From Bacteroidales bacterium (GTDB lineage: Bacteria > Bacteroidota > Bacteroidia > Bacteroidales > UBA10428): a stretch of DNA of 10,511 bases. How positions within the stretch are numbered: the first letter of the stretch is position 1; each line of letters starts with the position of its first letter. The position numbers and the translations under genes were made by a program. The notes beneath the pieces are model-generated. The model saw nothing but the letters and a program-made list of their open reading frames with translations. It made no database searches and was not told where the DNA came from. Positions 7,158 through 10,511 of this stretch are shown here, one piece after another. Where the stretch lies: the NCBI GenBank assembly GCA_030626465.1, contig DAOUOU010000087.1, positions 1-10,511 of the forward strand, read 5' to 3'.

Positions 7158-8063
7158 TTAAATACTGATTAGCTTATTACGGATTTGTTCTGTTTTTTCA
7201 ATGATGCTGTTCAGTTTATCGTCTGAAATATTAACTATGCTTATGTCTTTTTGAATAATGACCAGCATTCCATCTTCTTCAATAGCTTCTGGTTCGCCCT
7301 TTTGAATGGTGATGGTCACATCGCTAAATTCATTCTGAATCACATTCAGATCATCAATTAGTTTGCTGAAATATTTATCAGATTTAAAATTATACAGAAT
7401 GAGCATCAACTGATCCATGATGATTTTTTGCTCGCCGATTCGTTCAGCAAGCTCTGGATGTGGATCTGATTTTGCTACCTGTGTTGCTAAGTACAATCCT
7501 TCAATCCAAACGCCGGTAACCATTAAAGTACTAAGGTTACTGCGGTTGTCGGTCCGAAGGTATTTGTCCATCTGATTGAAACTATGCACGGATATGTACA
7601 TAAGCGAATCCAGATTTTGATTGCTTTGAGCAAGTCTTTTCAATGTAGTAAAGTCGAAGAATTGTCCAACTCTAACTCCATCAGCAAGGGTTTTAATTGC
7701 GGTGATGTAGTCAATTACAGAATTGGTTTTATTGTAAATATTCAAGTAACCAAGATCTGCTGCATAAATGCCTAAGTTAAATGCTTGTTGATAACTTGTT
7801 GTAAGCTCATCGACCTTATCAGTAGGAGCTAAATATTTACCAGAAAAGCTGGCATTAAGACTTTTAACGAGTGAAGCCATCTCAACGGGAGAGGAAATAT
7901 TCTGAACAATATTCTGCATTACTTCTTCAGATATTTCTAATACGCCTTCATTAACAATTTCGTCGGGAACTTCAAATTCATCTCCTGATTTTCGATCTAC
8001 TCTGGATTTACAGGCAAAAAGTAAAAGGCTGACAACAAGAAGCGTAAATATTCTTTTTATCAT
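7158..8063 (-). CDS. All-helical lipoprotein of unknown function
   Basis: The 301-residue product starts with a basic tip (MIKR), a hydrophobic stretch and the lipobox LFAC, so Cys18 should be lipidated by the Lgt/LspA pathway. It is therefore anchored to the inner or, more usually in Bacteroidota, the outer membrane. A charged linker (about 19-45, rich in Asp, Glu, Lys and Arg) leads to a domain predicted by eye to be largely helical. Recognisable stretches are FNLGIYAADLGYLN (95-108), ADGVRVGQFFDF (127-138), VTGVWIEGLYLATQVA (182-197) and a C-terminal amphipathic helix (282-300). No enzyme motif was seen. The pattern fits a conserved, unnamed Bacteroidota lipoprotein that I recall only vaguely. 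It sits between an ABCG-like transporter (80-base gap upstream) and the secreted protein (one-base gap downstream), which suggests a shared envelope role. A predicted promoter lies just upstream. Confidence 0.85.
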   Translation of the reverse strand: MIKRIFTLLVVSLLLFACKSRVDRKSGDEFEVPDEIVNEGVLEISEEVMQNIVQNISSPVEMASLVKSLNASFSGKYLAPTDKVDELTTSYQQAFNLGIYAADLGYLNIYNKTNSVIDYITAIKTLADGVRVGQFFDFTTLKRLAQSNQNLDSLMYISVHSFNQMDKYLRTDNRSNLSTLMVTGVWIEGLYLATQVAKSDPHPELAERIGEQKIIMDQLMLILYNFKSDKYFSKLIDDLNVIQNEFSDVTITIQKGEPEAIEEDGMLVIIQKDISIVNISDDKLNSIIEKTEQIRNKLISI

Positions 8064-8093
8064 AGCTCTCTAAGTTTGTTGTTGCGGATTAAA

Positions 8094-8124
8094 CAAATGT
8101 AACAATTAGTATAAAGATATTAAA
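8094..8124 (-). promoter_or_regulatory. Predicted Bacteroidota-type promoter for the lipoprotein gene
   Basis: On the minus strand, TACATTTG (plus-strand 8094-8101) matches TAnnTTTG exactly. TTTA (8121-8124) stands 19 bases upstream in the -33 position, differing from TTTG at one base. Transcription would start near 8087 and leave a leader of about 24 bases before the ATG at 8063. This would allow the lipoprotein and secreted-protein genes to be transcribed separately from the ABC transporter. Confidence 0.55.
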
Positions 8125-8150
8125 AATCTATTTTAGTAAAAATCTATTTT
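8122..8150. repeat. Tandem direct repeat overlapping the transporter stop codon
   Basis: AAAAATCTATTTT occurs at 8122-8134 and again at 8138-8150, separated by AGT, so the unit is 16 bases. The second copy covers the end of the transporter gene including its TAG stop (8144-8146). If duplicated from the coding copy, the event left the reading frame intact. The first copy overlaps the -33 region of the lipoprotein promoter at 8122-8124. Confidence 0.7.
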
Positions 8151-10511
8151 CTTTTTAAGTTTTCCCCAAAACTCAACAGTATCCTAAATACATCAAAATA
8201 TAAAAATACATAGAGAATAGAAGTAAGAATCCATATTACTATCATATTGAACCAATATGTATCAAAATACTTACCTGCAAAATGCTTTTTGGGGGCAAAG
8301 AAATGCGTTCTGAAACTTATATTACTTGCAGGAATAGGTATCTCATACACAGGATCAATGTGTTGTATTAACTGATGTTTGTATTCCAAAAGTTTATTTT
8401 TTTCATATACTTTTTTCAGAATATCAGCAATATTTTCATTAAAATATCTGTTCCTTCTTTCCTGATATCTCTCCGGTTGATTTTCCAAGAGATAATTTAT
8501 TTTATTCTGACGGCGCCTGTTTGCCAATTGAAATACATTGCTATAAAAACTATCAAGTTGTTTTAAGTATTCGTATATACGACGGGAGGAACTAAGATTG
8601 AAACTCTTCAGTTCAAGGGCATCAATATTTTCAAAAGTTACAGGGTTAATAAGCATTTCACCATTCCGAGGATTTCTAAGCTGATTTTCATTTTTAATAA
8701 GTTCAGCACGTTTGTTCTCTTTTTTAATCTCTTTTATAAGAAGTATAAGATCATTTTTAGTGGCATCGACCTGATTAATGTTTCTTATTTCTTTATCAAT
8801 CCTGCTTAATCTGTTTCGCATCTCGGGTAAATAATATACCTTTTTAAAATCGGCCATACTCTCCAGTCTTTCGAGTTCATAGAATTCTTTGGCAAACATG
8901 TTATCCTTAAATTGATGCACCATGAGTGCTTCGAATCCCCATTTTGTTACCATAATTTCTGCAAGAAAGGGCACCTTATCAACACGACCTATTTTCGGAT
9001 TAAGCTTATCAAAGCTAAACATGGCTCCGCTCAAAATCATCATCGGAATCATTATAAGCGGAATTAGAATGTATATGGTAACAGCAGAATCAAAAGCAGC
9101 AGAGATATTCAGTCCGAGAATATTTGCAAATGCTGCAGTAGAAAAAAGTGCAAACCAATAAATAAAATTCATTCCCCTTATTTCCAGAATATAATTAGCA
9201 ATTATTACAAATAAAAATGCCTGAATAGCACTGATGATAAAGAGTATAAATATTTTGGATAATAAATAACTTGATCGGCTTAAGTTTAGAAATTTTTCAC
9301 GTTTTAATATTTTCCTGTCCTTTACTATTTCTTCGGCGCTTACCATCAATCCGAGGAATAAGGCAACAATAAGTGCCATGAAAATAAAAATATGCATGTT
9401 CTCATTGACTCTGAAAATATATATTTTAGAATTCGGATCTTCAATGTATCGGATAAGATATGAAAGGATAAATCCAAGAATAGGTGCCTCTAATAAATTT
9501 AATAGTACATATTGACGGTTGCTGATTTTTGAAAGAAAATCTCTGATTGCATATATTTTCAGCTGCGAAAACCAGTTTGGAATATTTAGTGTTTTTGGAG
9601 GTTTTTCTGTTATGGTATTTACTTCTTCAGTTGAAAAATTTGTTTTGTAATTCCCTTCCCATTTTTCAGGGGATACCTTTCGCGTGTCGGTATAATTTCC
9701 GAATTCATCAACAACATGTGCTTCAATTATCGTAAATAACAGCTCAGGATTAACATTACCACAGGTTTGGCATTCACCTACTTCGCTGTTAATTTGAGCA
9801 TCCATTTTCTTGAAATACATAACACCTTCAACAGGGTTGCCATAAAAGACCATATACCCGCCTGTATCGAGTATAACCATCTTGTCAAACATTTTATAGA
9901 TATCAGAAGAAGGTTGATGTATGACAACAAATATTAATTTACCCTTAAGGGTCATTTCTCGAAGAAGATCCATTACGTTCTCAGAATCTCTGGAAGATAA
10001 GCCGGAAGTAGGTTCATCAACGAAAAGTATGGAAGGTTCCCGAATTAATTCCAATGCAATATTCAATCGTTTCCTCTGTCCTCCACTGATCATTTTTTTT
10101 AGGGGGGAACCTACCTTAAGTTCTTTACGATCATAAAGCCCAAGGTTGGTGAGTGTTGTGTTTACTAGATTTGTAATCTCTTCTTCCGATTTATTTCTAA
10201 AACAAAGCTTTGCGTTGTAATAAAGATTTTCAAAAACTGTAAGTTCCTCAATCAAAAGATCAGCTTGCGGAATAAGACCAATAACACCCTCAAGTTTGTC
10301 TTTTTCTTCATGAAGGTTTAAACCGTTTATTATAACTTCTCCCTTAGAGGGATTATCAATTCCTGAAAGAACATTAAGAAGTGTAGTTTTTCCTGCGCCA
10401 CTTGACCCCATTATACCTATTAGTCTGCCATGACCTTCGGAAAATGAAATATTTTGCAGACCCATATTCCCGTTTGGGAATTGAAAACTAACATTACGTA
10501 CTGTGTATGAA
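8144..10511 (-). CDS. ABCG-like half-transporter (ATPase fused to ABC-2 membrane domain), N-terminus beyond the window
   Basis: The frame stays open to the right edge: codons before the ATG at 10465 read VRNVSFQFPNGN, typical of the first ABC strand. The start therefore lies outside and 788 residues are visible. Numbering from that internal Met, the ATPase has Walker A GSSGAGKTT (20-28), Q-loop Gln67, signature ISGGQRKR (126-133), Walker B ILFVDEPTSGL (146-156, Glu151) and His183 in IHQPSSD. The RKR after the signature and the IHQPSS motif are ABCG (White) traits. A linker with CQTCGNVNPE (232-241) precedes membrane segments near 320-340, 357-377, 402-424, 433-455 and 460-482. A loop of about 250 charged residues (483-737) follows, then a last segment (738-760) and a basic tail. 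Half-transporters of this order dimerise and usually export lipophilic or conjugated molecules. The substrate is unknown. The lipoprotein and secreted-protein genes lie just downstream on the same strand. Confidence 0.92.
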   Translation of the reverse strand, partial: SYTVRNVSFQFPNGNMGLQNISFSEGHGRLIGIMGSSGAGKTTLLNVLSGIDNPSKGEVIINGLNLHEEKDKLEGVIGLIPQADLLIEELTVFENLYYNAKLCFRNKSEEEITNLVNTTLTNLGLYDRKELKVGSPLKKMISGGQRKRLNIALELIREPSILFVDEPTSGLSSRDSENVMDLLREMTLKGKLIFVVIHQPSSDIYKMFDKMVILDTGGYMVFYGNPVEGVMYFKKMDAQINSEVGECQTCGNVNPELLFTIIEAHVVDEFGNYTDTRKVSPEKWEGNYKTNFSTEEVNTITEKPPKTLNIPNWFSQLKIYAIRDFLSKISNRQYVLLNLLEAPILGFILSYLIRYIEDPNSKIYIFRVNENMHIFIFMALIVALFLGLMVSAEEIVKDRKILKREKFLNLSRSSYLLSKIFILFIISAIQAFLFVIIANYILEIRGMNFIYWFALFSTAAFANILGLNISAAFDSAVTIYILIPLIMIPMMILSGAMFSFDKLNPKIGRVDKVPFLAEIMVTKWGFEALMVHQFKDNMFAKEFYELERLESMADFKKVYYLPEMRNRLSRIDKEIRNINQVDATKNDLILLIKEIKKENKRAELIKNENQLRNPRNGEMLINPVTFENIDALELKSFNLSSSRRIYEYLKQLDSFYSNVFQLANRRRQNKINYLLENQPERYQERRNRYFNENIADILKKVYEKNKLLEYKHQLIQHIDPVYEIPIPASNISFRTHFFAPKKHFAGKYFDTYWFNMIVIWILTSILYVFLYFDVFRILLSFGENLKRK

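Overview
The window looks like a chromosomal stretch from an AT-rich member of the Bacteroidota (Bacteroidetes). Four observations support this. The DNA polymerase III alpha subunit carries a fused N-terminal proofreading exonuclease, a layout I know from Bacteroidota DnaE. Two intergenic regions hold good matches to the Bacteroidota sigma promoter (TTTG, about 19 bases, TAnnTTTG). Start codons lack strong Shine-Dalgarno sequences. The multi-membrane-span protein resembles a Bacteroidota-restricted family.

Left half, plus strand (1-6469). The window opens inside a thioredoxin-fold gene with a CKPC active site. Eleven bases later comes a 53-codon reading frame that begins like a GroES (Cpn10) co-chaperonin but stops early. 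Possible C-terminal traces follow in another frame, so I read it as a decaying groES paralogue. Next come dnaE (1447 aa; exonuclease, PHP, polymerase and OB-fold regions), a classical thioredoxin trxA with its own predicted promoter, a large hairpin with a T-rich tail, and a very hydrophobic integral membrane protein of about 329 aa.

Right half, minus strand (10511-6716), convergent with the left half. Reading in transcription order, there is an ABCG-like half-transporter cut by the right edge, an all-helical lipoprotein, and a small secreted beta-rich protein. The last two are separated by one base and end at a clear intrinsic terminator. A good promoter match sits between the transporter and the lipoprotein. 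I infer an envelope-associated module whose substrate is unknown. Its least ordinary part is a charged, coiled-coil-prone loop of roughly 250 residues just before the transporter's last membrane segment.

The 246-base convergent gap (6470-6715) holds only the minus-strand terminator and an AT-rich direct repeat. I saw no rRNA, tRNA, CRISPR array, insertion sequence or phage gene. Most of the window is ordinary core genome. The items most worth a second look are the groES remnant, the combination of fused exonuclease and apparently intact PHP site in DnaE, and the transporter/lipoprotein/secreted-protein set.
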